A DNA stretch of 64,000 bases, from positions 78,506 to 142,505 of the forward strand of contig NZ_BMED01000008.1 of the NCBI RefSeq assembly GCF_014636315.1, given 5' to 3'. The position numbers and the translations under genes are program-made. This DNA is from Parundibacterium terreum. Its GTDB lineage: Bacteria; Pseudomonadota; Gammaproteobacteria; Burkholderiales; Burkholderiaceae_D. Shown here in pieces: positions 1 to 10,757 of the stretch (its first letter is position 1; each line of letters begins with the position of its first letter). The notes below the pieces were generated by a model. It did no database searches, had not been told where the DNA came from, and saw nothing but the letters and a program-made list of their open reading frames with translations.

Positions 1-560
1 GTGAGCGGACCGGCGAGCTGGCTGATCAGGTGCAGCGCGAGATCTATGCCTGCAGTAACACCTGCACTGGTGCTGACCATTCCCTGTTCGACAAAGATGC
101 GGTTTTCCTCGACGCGGATGGAGCTATCGATATTGGCCAGGTCCTTGCAATGGTCATGGTGCGTGGTTGCCGCATGATTGGACAGCAGGCCGGCATGGGC
201 CGCGAGCAAGGCGCCGGAACAAATGCAGATCAGCCGGTTGCTTGGTTTGACCTGTTGCCTGAGCCAGCGTATCGCGGCTTTTTCCTCGGGTGTATCGTAG
301 TGGAACTCCATGCCCACGAGGCCCGGCAGGATCAGGATTGCATCTGCTTCCAATTCGTCGGGCAAAGGCGCCAGCTCACCCAGCAGCAAACCGACTGACG
401 AGCGGATTTGCGGAAAAGGGCTGATGAATTTCAGGTCGAAATGGATATCCTTCTGGTAGCGGTTGGCAAACAGCAGTGCATCGGCGGGACCTGCCATGTC
501 GATCAATAGCGTATCCGGCAATAGCAGGAAATACACTGTATGGCGTTTGACATTCTGCAT
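1..560 (-). CDS. GlxA-type AraC-family transcriptional regulator (truncated by window edge)
   Basis: The reverse-strand frame opens with MQNVKRHTVYFLLLPDTLL and continues without a stop to the left edge, so only the N-terminal part is present. The visible part is a DJ-1/PfpI-like amidotransferase fold: a hydrophobic first strand, an ILPGLVGMEFHY segment, and a nucleophile-elbow-like CICSGALLAA around residue 115. In GlxA regulators this sensory domain precedes two AraC helix-turn-helix motifs, which would lie outside the window. I chose ATG 560 because GGAG sits about 8 nt upstream; an in-frame ATG at 584 lacks a ribosome site. It lies directly downstream of the EamA-like exporter on the same strand and may regulate or be co-transcribed with it. 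The family call is good; the effector is unknown. Confidence 0.75.
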   Translation of the reverse strand, partial: MQNVKRHTVYFLLLPDTLLIDMAGPADALLFANRYQKDIHFDLKFISPFPQIRSSVGLLLGELAPLPDELEADAILILPGLVGMEFHYDTPEEKAAIRWLRQQVKPSNRLICICSGALLAAHAGLLSNHAATTHHDHCKDLANIDSSIRVEENRIFVEQGMVSTSAGVTAGIDLALHLISQLAGPL

Positions 561-585
561 GGTCGAGGCTCCGGGCGCTGCCATG

Positions 586-1497
586 TCAGACTGGCGCGCG
601 CCGCCATTGCGCGAGCAGTTTGGCACCGAACACATTGATCACGAGGCCGCACATGACGATCGCCGCTCCTAGCAATTGCAAGGGATTCAGCGCTTCGCCC
701 AGCAGTATCCAGGCAGTGCTGAGGCCGATCACCGGCACCAATAGCGTCAATGGTGCGACCATGTGCGTAGGCAGGCTGGACAGCAGGCTGCCCCACAATG
801 TGTAGCCTGTCAGCGTCGCGGCAAAGGCCAGGTAGGCGATAGCGAGCACGGAGGACAGGCCTATATGGCTGAGGCTATAGCTGATCGTGTCTGCGCCTTC
901 AAAAATCAGCGACAGCAGCAGGAAGGGAATTACCGGTATCAATGCGCTCCACGCCACCAGGCTCAGCAGCGAAGTCGAGCCTATTTTTTTATTCACCACA
1001 TTGCCGCTGGCCCAGGATGCCGCGGCGAGCAGGGTCAGGATAAAACCGAGTAAGGTAACCTGGCTGGCCGAACTGCTGATGCTGGCGCTGCCCAGCAATA
1101 AAAGGCCTACGCTGGCGACCAGCATGCCGAGCAGATTGGATGCGCGGAGCTTGTCACCGAATACCATCGCCGAGAATCCCACCGTAAAAAATGCCTGTGC
1201 CTGCAGCACCAGCGACGCCAGCCCGGCAGGCATGCCGACCGCCATCGCCGAAAACAGGAAGGCGAATTGACCCAGGCTGATCGTCAATGCATAAGCCAGC
1301 AGCCACTTCAACTCTACCTTGGGGCGCGGCAAAAACAGGATGGCGGGAAATGCGACCAGGGCAAAGCGCAGTGCGCCAAGCAGAAAAGGGGGGACGCCTT
1401 TCAAGCCTATCTTGATGACAACGAAGTTGACGCCCCATAGCAAAATGACGGTCAGTGCAATGAGGAGTTGGCGTTTCGAAAGGACATTTTTGGACAT
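586..1497 (-). CDS. eamA: EamA/DMT-family exporter, similar to O-acetylserine/cysteine exporter EamA
   Basis: A 303-residue inner-membrane protein with about ten hydrophobic segments arranged as two EamA repeats, the usual drug/metabolite transporter layout. Stretches such as WGVNFVVIKIGLKGVPP, LRFALVAFPAI, GMPAGLASLVLQAQAFFT and SALIPVIPFLLLSLI closely recall E. coli EamA (YdeD), which exports O-acetylserine and cysteine. That similarity is from memory, so the substrate is inferred. The stop codon lies 2 nt from an alternative start of the downstream GlxA-type regulator, consistent with a two-gene operon. Length is normal for the family. Confidence 0.8.
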   Translation of the reverse strand: MSKNVLSKRQLLIALTVILLWGVNFVVIKIGLKGVPPFLLGALRFALVAFPAILFLPRPKVELKWLLAYALTISLGQFAFLFSAMAVGMPAGLASLVLQAQAFFTVGFSAMVFGDKLRASNLLGMLVASVGLLLLGSASISSSASQVTLLGFILTLLAAASWASGNVVNKKIGSTSLLSLVAWSALIPVIPFLLLSLIFEGADTISYSLSHIGLSSVLAIAYLAFAATLTGYTLWGSLLSSLPTHMVAPLTLLVPVIGLSTAWILLGEALNPLQLLGAAIVMCGLVINVFGAKLLAQWRRAPV

Positions 1498-1542
1498 GGC
1501 TGCTCGACTAGGGAAAATAGGTTTTATGCTTGCTTGATGCTT

Positions 1543-1794
1543 TTATTGAGTGCTCTTCAGTAAATCAGGATTAAAAACCCGCTTTTGCGAAGGAGTAAAC
1601 TTGCCCAGCTTGCCTGCCGGCCGGATAGGCCGTGCTGCAAAATTGCCCCCGCAGTTAGGGCAGGTATCATGCAAGACATTCTTTACGCAATCAGCGCAGA
1701 ACGTGCATTCGAAAGTACAAATCCGCGCCTCGGCCGAATCCGGCGGCAGGTCACGGTCACAGCATTCACAGCCAGGGCGAAGTTCCAGCATCAC
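1543..1794 (-). CDS. DUF1272 domain protein, small cysteine-rich zinc-binding type
   Basis: An 83-residue protein dominated by cysteine pairs: CECC near residue 9, then CTFECTFCADC and CPNCGGNF. The spacing suggests a treble-clef or double zinc-ribbon fold, as in DUF1272 proteins. The C-terminal third is basic and has no cysteine. No function is established for the family; a regulatory or nucleic-acid-binding role is only a guess. It sits alone between the exporter gene and the divergent PhzF-family gene. Confidence 0.75.
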   Translation of the reverse strand: MMLELRPGCECCDRDLPPDSAEARICTFECTFCADCVKNVLHDTCPNCGGNFAARPIRPAGKLGKFTPSQKRVFNPDLLKSTQ

Positions 1795-1966
1795 GTATCC
1801 TTAAAATATAATTCATAAAACCTGGATACGAGCGTAACAGTTTGATGCAAAACCGGTAGCTGGTTGTCAGACATTAAGCGGACATTTTAGGACATCATGA
1901 TAGGCTATAAAAAGTAAGCCTCGCTTTTCAGGCACTTATGATATCTCTATTATCAGGATCTTGCCC

Positions 1967-2842
1967 ATGAAGACTTATTCCTTCCGTTTGTTGAATGTCT
2001 TTGCCGAATCCATTTTTGGCGGCAACCCTTTGTGCGTGTTTGAAGATGCAGAGGGGCTGCGGGATGAGCAGATGCAGGCACTCGCGCTGCAGTTCAATCT
2101 GTCGGAGACGAGCTTTATTTTGCCTTCCGACAAGGCCAATGCCCGCATGCGCATTTTTACCACCGGCTATGAAATGCGATTTGCCGGCCATCCTACACTG
2201 GGCACAGCACACGTTGTACGCGACTTGATGGGAGGCAAAGACAGCTTGAGCCTGGAGTGCCTGGCCGGCGTGGTACAAGTAGAGGCCAGGCAGGATCACT
2301 GGGTCTTTACGGCGCCCAGCGACGGCAATCCGGTCATGACGGTACCCGGCTTGCCTGCGGAGGACATTGCCGCGATGCTGGGCCTGGAAGCTGATGACTT
2401 GTCAGCCAGTCCGGTCTGGGTCAATACCGGCACTGACCAGTTGCTGGTTCCGCTGAAAAGCGCTGCTGCCGTCAGGCGCGCGCAGCCGGACAGCTCGCGA
2501 CTGGAGCAATGGCCGCAGAGCAGCCTGGGGCGCAAGACCGCGTATGTGTTTGCTTTTGACGAAGAAAACAGCAGCGCGGGACAGGAGATCCAGGTTCTGT
2601 CCAGATATTTTTTTGTCCGCAAGGGCGGCGGTGTGGTCGAGGACCCAGGTACCGGTTCGGCGTGCGCCAATCTGGGCGGCTGGTGGATTGCATCAGATCA
2701 GGAGCTGCCGGCACGCCTCAGTGTTTCCCAGGGGGAGCAAGTGCAGCGCCCGAGCCGGCTTAGTCTGGAAGTAACGGCTGACAGGCAAATTCGGGTCGGC
2801 GGCCGGGTGCTGGAAATAGGGCGCGGCACCGTCACGGTATAA
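1967..2842 (+). CDS. PhzF-family isomerase/epimerase-like protein
   Basis: A 291-residue protein with the two-lobed diaminopimelate-epimerase-like fold of the PhzF family. Family hallmarks are visible: an N-terminal VFAESIFGGNPLCVF, LSETSFIL with the catalytic-type glutamate, FAGHPTLGTAHV, and GVVEDPGTGSACANLGGW near the C-terminus. PhzF itself isomerises DHHA in phenazine synthesis, but most homologues outside phenazine clusters have unknown substrates and no phenazine genes are visible here. I chose ATG 1967 (MKTYSFRLL), with AGGA 8 nt upstream, over the TTG at 1961. Confidence 0.85.
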   Translation: MKTYSFRLLNVFAESIFGGNPLCVFEDAEGLRDEQMQALALQFNLSETSFILPSDKANARMRIFTTGYEMRFAGHPTLGTAHVVRDLMGGKDSLSLECLAGVVQVEARQDHWVFTAPSDGNPVMTVPGLPAEDIAAMLGLEADDLSASPVWVNTGTDQLLVPLKSAAAVRRAQPDSSRLEQWPQSSLGRKTAYVFAFDEENSSAGQEIQVLSRYFFVRKGGGVVEDPGTGSACANLGGWWIASDQELPARLSVSQGEQVQRPSRLSLEVTADRQIRVGGRVLEIGRGTVTV

Positions 2843-2941
2843 AGCGAATATTAAGCGAATGGGCATTATCACCGCCCGCATCAGTGCAACTTATTGCTGC
2901 CGATATACAATAAGGCATGTATAGCAAAATAAGAGCCTGAG

Positions 2942-4177
2942 ATGAGTGAAAAAAAGAGCGAAAAGAAGCCCATGCTAAGTGTTGCCGAAGCGCTGGATAT
3001 CCTGCTGGCCGCAGTGCGCCCTGTGCTGGATGTTGAAACGATACCGACCATCTCCGCCTTTGGCCGTACCCTGGCGCAAGACCAGGTATCGCAATTACAT
3101 GTGCCGCCTATGGACAATACCCAGATGGACGGCTATGCCGTGCGCACGGCAGACTGTTCCAGCGGCCAGGCCCGGCTGCGCGTCACGCAGCGCATCCCGG
3201 CAGGCCATGTAGGCCAGGCTTTGGAAGCGGGTACGGCAGCGCGCATCTTTACCGGAGCGATGATACCGCGTGGGGCAGATGCGGTCGTGATGCAGGAGCA
3301 ATGCCTGCTGGAAAAATCGGAAGGCGCGGATGTTGTCACCATCAATCACGTACCGGTCTCCGGCGAATGGATACGCCGCCAGGGTGAGGATATACGCGCA
3401 GGGGCCATTATCCTGCCGGCCGGCACCCGCATGCGCGGGCAGGAGCTTGGCCTGGCGGCATCGGTGGGTCTGGCCAATCTGCCTGTCGTCCGCAAGCTGA
3501 AGGTTGCGGTATTTTTTACCGGCGACGAACTGGCAATGCCGGGCGAGCCTTTGAAACCGGGCGCCATCTATAATTCCAATCGTTTCACCCTGACCGGTTT
3601 GCTGCAAGGCATGGGCTGCGATATTACCGACTACGGCATCGTGCCGGATAGCCTGGAAGCTACCCGCGACACCCTGCGTCGCGCCGCGCAGCAGCATGAC
3701 CTGATCATCACTTCCGGCGGCGTATCCGTCGGTGAGGAAGACCACGTCAAGCCTGCAGTGGAAGCGGAGGGGCGTCTGAATATGTGGCAGATCGCGGTCA
3801 AGCCGGGCAAGCCTTTGGCATTCGGCGAAGTGGGATCTGCTTTCTTCCTGGGTTTGCCTGGCAATCCTGTCGCGAGTTTTGTTACCTTCCTACTGTTTGT
3901 GCAGCCGTTTATTTTACGCATGCAGGGAGTGCTTGATGTCGCTCCGCTGTCCTATCAGCTAAGAGCCGATTTTGACTGGAGCAAGCCGGACAGGCGTAAC
4001 GAATTCCTGCGCGCACGCATCAATCGTAGTGGCGGTCTGGACCTGTTCCCCAACCAGAGTTCCGGTGTGCTGACTTCTACGGTATGGGGGGATGGTTTGA
4101 TTGATCTGGCGCCAGGCAAGGCTATTGCCGCGGGGGATCTGGTACGCTTTATCCCGTTTGCAGAATTGCTGTCTTGA
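2942..4177 (+). CDS. moeA: Molybdopterin molybdenumtransferase MoeA
   Basis: A 411-residue protein that inserts molybdate into adenylylated molybdopterin, the last step of Mo-cofactor synthesis, in the cytoplasm. The N-terminal part shows PPMDNTQMDGYAVR (about residue 60), where the conserved Asp-Gly region lies. The MoCF domain shows TSGGVSVGEEDHVK (about 260) and KPGKPLAFG...GLPGNPVASFV. The C-terminal beta-barrel domain is complete. It starts the moeA-moaD-moaE-crcB gene string on the same strand, so it probably shares a transcript with the molybdopterin synthase genes. Length matches E. coli MoeA. Confidence 0.95.
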   Translation: MSEKKSEKKPMLSVAEALDILLAAVRPVLDVETIPTISAFGRTLAQDQVSQLHVPPMDNTQMDGYAVRTADCSSGQARLRVTQRIPAGHVGQALEAGTAARIFTGAMIPRGADAVVMQEQCLLEKSEGADVVTINHVPVSGEWIRRQGEDIRAGAIILPAGTRMRGQELGLAASVGLANLPVVRKLKVAVFFTGDELAMPGEPLKPGAIYNSNRFTLTGLLQGMGCDITDYGIVPDSLEATRDTLRRAAQQHDLIITSGGVSVGEEDHVKPAVEAEGRLNMWQIAVKPGKPLAFGEVGSAFFLGLPGNPVASFVTFLLFVQPFILRMQGVLDVAPLSYQLRADFDWSKPDRRNEFLRARINRSGGLDLFPNQSSGVLTSTVWGDGLIDLAPGKAIAAGDLVRFIPFAELLS

Positions 4178-4220
4178 AGAAACTCAGCTTTGAAAACAGA
4201 TTTGAATGGTGGGATTGACT

Positions 4221-4478
4221 GTGAATATAGAATTACGTTTTTTTGCCAGCATTCGTGAAAAGCTGGGTACCTCGGCAGAGCAAGCCAGCTTGCCTGTAGA
4301 AGTAAAAACTGTCGGCGATGTACGGGCCTGGCTGATGACGCGCGGTGGTCCATGGGCCGAAGCGCTGGCGGAAGGCCGCGCTTTACGCATGGCTTATAAC
4401 CAGCAGATGTGCGGCGCGGATACCGCTATTGCGGATGGCGGCGAACTGGCATTTTTCCCGCCGGTGACAGGCGGCTGA
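4221..4478 (+). CDS. moaD: Molybdopterin synthase small subunit MoaD
   Basis: A ubiquitin-like sulfur carrier of about 85 residues ending in the required Gly-Gly (FFPPVTGG, then stop). Its C-terminal thiocarboxylate donates sulfur to precursor Z within the MoaD2-MoaE2 synthase. The start is uncertain: an ATG at 4206 adds five residues but has no ribosome site, whereas GTG 4221 (giving NIELRFFASIREKLG) has a GGTGGGA-like sequence just upstream, so I prefer GTG. It lies between moeA and moaE, matching its partner. Confidence 0.9.
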   Translation: MNIELRFFASIREKLGTSAEQASLPVEVKTVGDVRAWLMTRGGPWAEALAEGRALRMAYNQQMCGADTAIADGGELAFFPPVTGG

Positions 4479-4542
4479 ATTATTGACAGTACCCCGGTAG
4501 ATGCGCCGGAAGTTCCACTATTTTTAACGAAGCAAATTCCTT

Positions 4543-5034
4543 ATGTCGATTTACGTACAAACCGAAGATTTTGACTTGAGCACCGAGCTGGCGAAGCTGC
4601 GTGCCGACAAGCCTGCGATAGGAGCTGTTGTCAGCTTCGTCGGTGTGGTACGCGACATGAACGAGGGTATGGATGTACATGCGATGGAACTTGAGCACTA
4701 TCCAGGCATGACGGAAAAGGCGCTGGAAGATATCGTGCAGCAGGCGCATCAGCGCTGGACCTTGCAGGATTGCCTGGTCATCCACAGGGTAGGGCCGCTG
4801 CAGCCGCTGGACCAGATTGTATTGGTCGCAGTGGCGTCCGCTCATCGCGGAGAGGCATTTTCCGCCTGCGAATTCATCATGGATTACCTGAAAACCCAGG
4901 CGCCTTTCTGGAAGAAAGAACAGACGCCCGAGGGTGCGCGCTGGGTGGATGCCAGAGAGCACGATGACAAGGCCCTGAGTAAGTGGGGTGTCGCTTCCAG
5001 CAATTCCGCCGGCAAGGATGAGGACGTTTCATGA
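4543..5034 (+). CDS. moaE: Molybdopterin synthase catalytic subunit MoaE
   Basis: A 163-residue large subunit of molybdopterin synthase, which converts precursor Z to molybdopterin using MoaD thiocarboxylate. Family motifs are present: [47 protein letters not shown] and a TQAPFWKKE loop carrying the active-site lysines. No good Shine-Dalgarno is visible before ATG 4543, so translation may depend on coupling with moaD 64 nt upstream. Its last four bases overlap the crcB start (ATGA). Confidence 0.95.
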   Translation: MSIYVQTEDFDLSTELAKLRADKPAIGAVVSFVGVVRDMNEGMDVHAMELEHYPGMTEKALEDIVQQAHQRWTLQDCLVIHRVGPLQPLDQIVLVAVASAHRGEAFSACEFIMDYLKTQAPFWKKEQTPEGARWVDAREHDDKALSKWGVASSNSAGKDEDVS

Positions 5035-5405
5035 GCTGGCTGGCGATCGGCCTGGGAGCTGCCATAGGCGCCTGGCTGCGCTGGGGACTGGGCCTGTGGC
5101 TCAATCCTGTGCACGGCGAGCTGCCGCTTGGTACGTTGGCCGCGAACCTGGGCGGCGGCTATCTGATAGGGCTGCTGGTGGCCTTGTTTTCCTCCTATCC
5201 TGAGATTGCCCCGGAGTGGCGGCTGTTTGCCATTACGGGCTTTCTGGGAGGCTTGACGACCTTCTCGACATTTTCTGCAGAATCCATGCTGTTGTTGCAG
5301 CGCGGTGAGTATATGTGGGCGGCCGGGCATTCACTGTTGCATTTGATCGGTTCGGTACTGTGCTGCATCGCCGGATTCGCATCCTGGCGGGCGTTGGCAA
5401 ATTAA
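5031..5405 (+). CDS. crcB: Fluoride channel CrcB/Fluc
   Basis: A 124-residue small membrane protein with four hydrophobic helices. It has the family signatures [10 protein letters not shown] near the N-terminus, [14 protein letters not shown], and [15 protein letters not shown] with the conserved Phe/Thr box of the fluoride pathway. Fluc channels are dual-topology dimers that export fluoride down its gradient. The start overlaps the moaE stop by four bases, so it is translationally coupled to the Mo-cofactor genes. I saw no fluoride riboswitch in front of it; expression probably follows the moa transcript. Confidence 0.92.
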   Translation: MSWLAIGLGAAIGAWLRWGLGLWLNPVHGELPLGTLAANLGGGYLIGLLVALFSSYPEIAPEWRLFAITGFLGGLTTFSTFSAESMLLLQRGEYMWAAGHSLLHLIGSVLCCIAGFASWRALAN

Positions 5406-5540
5406 GCATTGCCTGCAAAGCGTTATGATCATGCCTGCTGCCACACTGGAGTAACATCGGAGTAGCCTGATTCGGGCTATGCAAGAACAATCAGGTGCAA
5501 TGCGGTGATCCCGCGCTGCGCCATCATTTGGAAAATTCTC

Positions 5541-6506
5541 ATGACGACTATCGATAATCTTTTGTTTCCGGCGATAGAGCCTTACCGCACCGGCACTTTG
5601 CAGGTTGATGAGTTGCATACCCTGTACTGGGAAGAGTGCGGCAATCCCGACGGCACGCCGGTCCTGTTCCTGCATGGCGGGCCGGGCGGTGGTTTGTCGC
5701 CGAATCACCGGCGTTTTTTCGATCCTCGCCATTACCGTATCGTCTTGTTCGATCAGCGCGGCGCGGGCAAATCGACGCCGTTGGGCGAGTACCGCAACAA
5801 CACCACCGGCCTGCTGATTTCCGATATAGAGAAAATCCGCGAAATGCTGGGCATTTCGCAATGGCTGGTATTTGGCGGCTCCTGGGGTTCCACACTGGCC
5901 TTGGCGTATGGCGAAGCACATGCCCATCGTTGCCTGGGCTTTGTGCTGCGTGGCATTTTCCTGTGCACCCAGGCCGAGGTGGACTGGTTCGTCAACGGTA
6001 TGGGCTGGTTTTATCCGGAAGTGCATCAACGTTTCGCCAACGCTATTCCTGAAGATGAACGCGGCGACCTGCTGCAAGCCTATGTGAAGCGCCTGTTCTG
6101 CGACGACCCCGCCATTTATACCGAGGCCGCCAGGAACTGGAGCCGCTATGAAGGCAGTTGTCTATTCCTGAAGCCACAGGCAGAGGCGATAGAAGATTTT
6201 GAGTCGGATGCGGTCAGCCTGGGCATAGGCCGGCTGGAAGCGCATTACATGCTGAACACGGCCTTTATGGAAGACGACCAATTGATCAGGAATATAAGCA
6301 AGATCAGGCATTTACCGGCGGTAATCGTGCAGGGCCGCTATGACGTGATTTGTCCTCCGGCGACTGCTTATCGTCTGCATCAGGCATGGCCTGAGGCACG
6401 CTTTCATTTGATCGGCGACGCCGGCCATGCTGCCATGGAGCCCGGGATTGCGGCCGCGCTGGTGGCGGCTACCGAACAATTTAAGAAAAAAATGGCGTTC
6501 GACTAG
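5541..6506 (+). CDS. pip: Proline iminopeptidase
   Basis: A 321-residue cytoplasmic alpha/beta hydrolase that removes N-terminal proline from peptides. Visible signatures are HGGPGGGLSPNHRRFFDP (oxyanion loop), FDQRGAGKSTP, the nucleophile elbow GGSWGSTLALAYG with catalytic Ser, and a C-terminal GDAGHAAMEPG with the catalytic His; an Asp precedes it in GRYDVICP. ATG 5541 is preferred over an upstream GTG at 5505 because GGA lies about 8 nt ahead and the protein then begins as family members do (MTTIDNLLFPAIEPYRTG). It is monocistronic, with a terminator hairpin downstream. Confidence 0.93.
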   Translation: MTTIDNLLFPAIEPYRTGTLQVDELHTLYWEECGNPDGTPVLFLHGGPGGGLSPNHRRFFDPRHYRIVLFDQRGAGKSTPLGEYRNNTTGLLISDIEKIREMLGISQWLVFGGSWGSTLALAYGEAHAHRCLGFVLRGIFLCTQAEVDWFVNGMGWFYPEVHQRFANAIPEDERGDLLQAYVKRLFCDDPAIYTEAARNWSRYEGSCLFLKPQAEAIEDFESDAVSLGIGRLEAHYMLNTAFMEDDQLIRNISKIRHLPAVIVQGRYDVICPPATAYRLHQAWPEARFHLIGDAGHAAMEPGIAAALVAATEQFKKKMAFD

Positions 6507-6560
6507 ATATCATCCGCAGCGCGCTGGCAAGCGCTTGCTGCGGACATCCAAGCTGGAATG

Positions 6561-6590
6561 AAAAGCCTGCATGAAAATGGCAGGCTTTTT
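6561..6590 (+). terminator. Rho-independent terminator after pip
   Basis: AAAAGCCTGC and GCAGGCTTTTT form a stem around a short A-rich loop, followed by T residues. It lies 55 nt after the pip stop and just beyond the stop of the convergent unknown gene, so it may serve both strands. Confidence 0.8.
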
Positions 6591-6595
6591 GCATT

Positions 6596-7141
6596 TTAGT
6601 TCAGCACGCGCGGCGCTGCTGAGGCATGTTCGCTGCCTGGTATGAGCAGCTCCAAGCCCCACTCTGCTTCTTTGGTCGCGGCCTGCAACAGGCTGCAGAA
6701 ACCGTGCAGCAGGGTTTCCGGCATGGTGATTTCAAACGCTTCCTGGCCTACAGGGAAGAATTGCAGGCAAATGGATGCGCCGGCGACTATATTGAAGTTG
6801 ATGCTATGGATCAGCAATGCGGCTTCTCCACGCGGGAAAATCTCTGCACAGGCCTGATAAGGGTTGCTGAAGCCGCCTTCTTCATGCATTTTTTGTAGTG
6901 AGGATTGATGTTCCATCTGGACAATGTCTGCGCTGGCGTGCGCGGCTTCCGGCTTGTTCAATACTACCTGGGTTGCAAGCGCTTGCAGTGTGGTGGGCCA
7001 TAGGCGTAACAAAAGCCTCCTTGTCAGATGGGCCCGGATTTCTTGCCTTTCTCCTTCAGCAGCACTTTCGCCGAAAGAGAATTTGACCAGGATGCGGTCT
7101 TCCTCTGCCTGGTAGATTACTTGTATTTGTAATAATTCCAT
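6596..7141 (-). CDS. Unknown protein, 181 residues
   Basis: I do not recognise a family. The frame is well supported by backbone-like codon use, a sensible start (MELLQIQVIYQAEEDRILVKFSF) and by fitting exactly between the pip terminator and the divergent clpB promoter. The N-terminal 30 residues read as a strand-rich segment, residues 40-60 as a helix (LTRRLLLRLWPTTLQAL). The rest contains alternating hydrophobic strands (AALLIHSINFNIV, ASICLQFFPV). There is no signal peptide or membrane segment. It is transcribed divergently from clpB across a palindrome; a link to the heat-shock response is possible but unsupported. Confidence 0.7.
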   Translation of the reverse strand: MELLQIQVIYQAEEDRILVKFSFGESAAEGERQEIRAHLTRRLLLRLWPTTLQALATQVVLNKPEAAHASADIVQMEHQSSLQKMHEEGGFSNPYQACAEIFPRGEAALLIHSINFNIVAGASICLQFFPVGQEAFEITMPETLLHGFCSLLQAATKEAEWGLELLIPGSEHASAAPRVLN

Positions 7142-7155
7142 TGCGATTTTGGACG

Positions 7156-7177
7156 AAGCTTGATGCAGATCAAGCTT
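7156..7177. promoter_or_regulatory. 9-bp perfect inverted repeat in the clpB divergent region
   Basis: AAGCTTGAT (7156-7164) and ATCAAGCTT (7169-7177) are a perfect inverted repeat around a 4-nt centre. It lies 16 nt from the clpB -35 box and 15 nt upstream of the start of the divergent unknown gene. The position suggests an operator or a 5'-UTR stem for the leftward gene; no known factor site is recognised. Confidence 0.5.
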
Positions 7178-7192
7178 GTCGCATATTCCATT

Positions 7193-7220
7193 CTTGAAAA
7201 AAGGGTGATTGCCCCAATTT
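7193..7220 (+). promoter_or_regulatory. Sigma-32 heat-shock promoter of clpB
   Basis: CTTGAAA (7193-7199), 12 nt spacer, CCCCAATTT (7212-7220). This fits the RpoH consensus CTTGAAA-N11-16-CCCCATNT almost exactly. It is about 34 nt upstream of the clpB start codon, as expected for a major chaperone. Confidence 0.85.
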
Positions 7221-7253
7221 TTTGACGTAATAAACCATTTTCAGGAGCATTTA

Positions 7254-9836
<2,583 letters not shown>

Positions 9837-9856
9837 GCCAGCCTCGTCTCCCAGTG

Positions 9857-9882
9857 AAAAGCCGACTTAGGTCGGCTTTTTT
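9857..9882 (+). terminator. Rho-independent terminator of clpB
   Basis: AAAAGCCGAC, loop TTAG, GTCGGCTTTTTT: a strong GC stem followed by six T residues, 20 nt after the clpB stop codon. Confidence 0.9.
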
Positions 9883-9890
9883 ATGCCTAT

Positions 9891-10757
9891 TTGCACTTTG
9901 CACGAAGTTTGCTTGAGACTGAGGCTGGAATGCTGGTAAGCTAGTGTCTAAGTCGACCCTGTGATAGGGCGAAATGGAGCAAAGTACTACGGAATTTTTC
10001 CTCGTGGAAACATCCGAAAACTGCAAACGTGTTTAGCCTATGGACAGCAGATTTTATTACCGGTAGCGTTGCAGTTGCGCCGGACCGGCGGGAAATTGGA
10101 TGCTGTGTGCAAGCAGGCAGCACGCTACCGTAATCGAAAGTAAAATAAGAAACAGCAGGCGGAGAAAACAATCTGCAGCACCAGAAAAACGCTGATTGAT
10201 TTGTGCCCAGAACGTGTCTATATGCTTGCCGCTGATTGATGGTGAGCAGTTCATGTTCTCATATTCACTACCAGCCCGTAGATGCATGTGTTGATGAGCG
10301 CCAATCTGAATCCGCAAAATCGCGATCTTGTTATAATTCTTTGACCATATTGAAATCGCCAACCTTTGCCGGCAAGGTTGTAGTGTAGCGATGCTCAAAT
10401 CCGGCATTTAGTTCAACATGAGATGAGGTGATACGTGGCAGGTACCCATATCGCTTTGCAAAGCACTCCGTCCGCGAGCGCAGCCAGTTGGCCGGAATCT
10501 TCTTTTCCCATAAGTTCACGAATATTTTTTTCTCTGCGGCCTAAGACTGTAGCTGAAATGGATCCTAATTATTTATCCCATTATTTCTCAGGAGGAAACC
10601 TCCATCGTGACCGGGGTGATGAGCCCGTACGAATGCCGAAAGCGTTATTGCATTAGTTGAACCATGCCGTGAGCGGCAAGCCAGATGGTATTTCAGAAGA
10701 GCGGCACGTTGGATGTAATTCAGGCGTGCCATGTAGTTGGTGTGAACGATTCGACCA
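9891..10757. other. Gene-free stretch between clpB and shc
   Basis: About 870 bp without a gene I can support. Short open frames on both strands (for example on the reverse strand at 10057-10407) lack ribosome sites, family resemblance and backbone codon use. A TATAAT-like box lies at 10332-10337, and a short GGAGG-AAA-CCTCC hairpin near 10590. The 5' leader of shc may start here. It could also be a decayed gene region. Confidence 0.4.

Noticed and set aside
9941-10060. Possible cyclic-di-GMP-type riboswitch before shc
   Set aside because: A few matching words (GCAAA, GGAAAC) but no consistent paired core; not supported.
10057-10407. Reverse-strand 116-codon frame with one hydrophobic stretch before shc
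   Set aside because: One TM-like segment only, no ribosome site, no similarity and poor codon use; probably chance.
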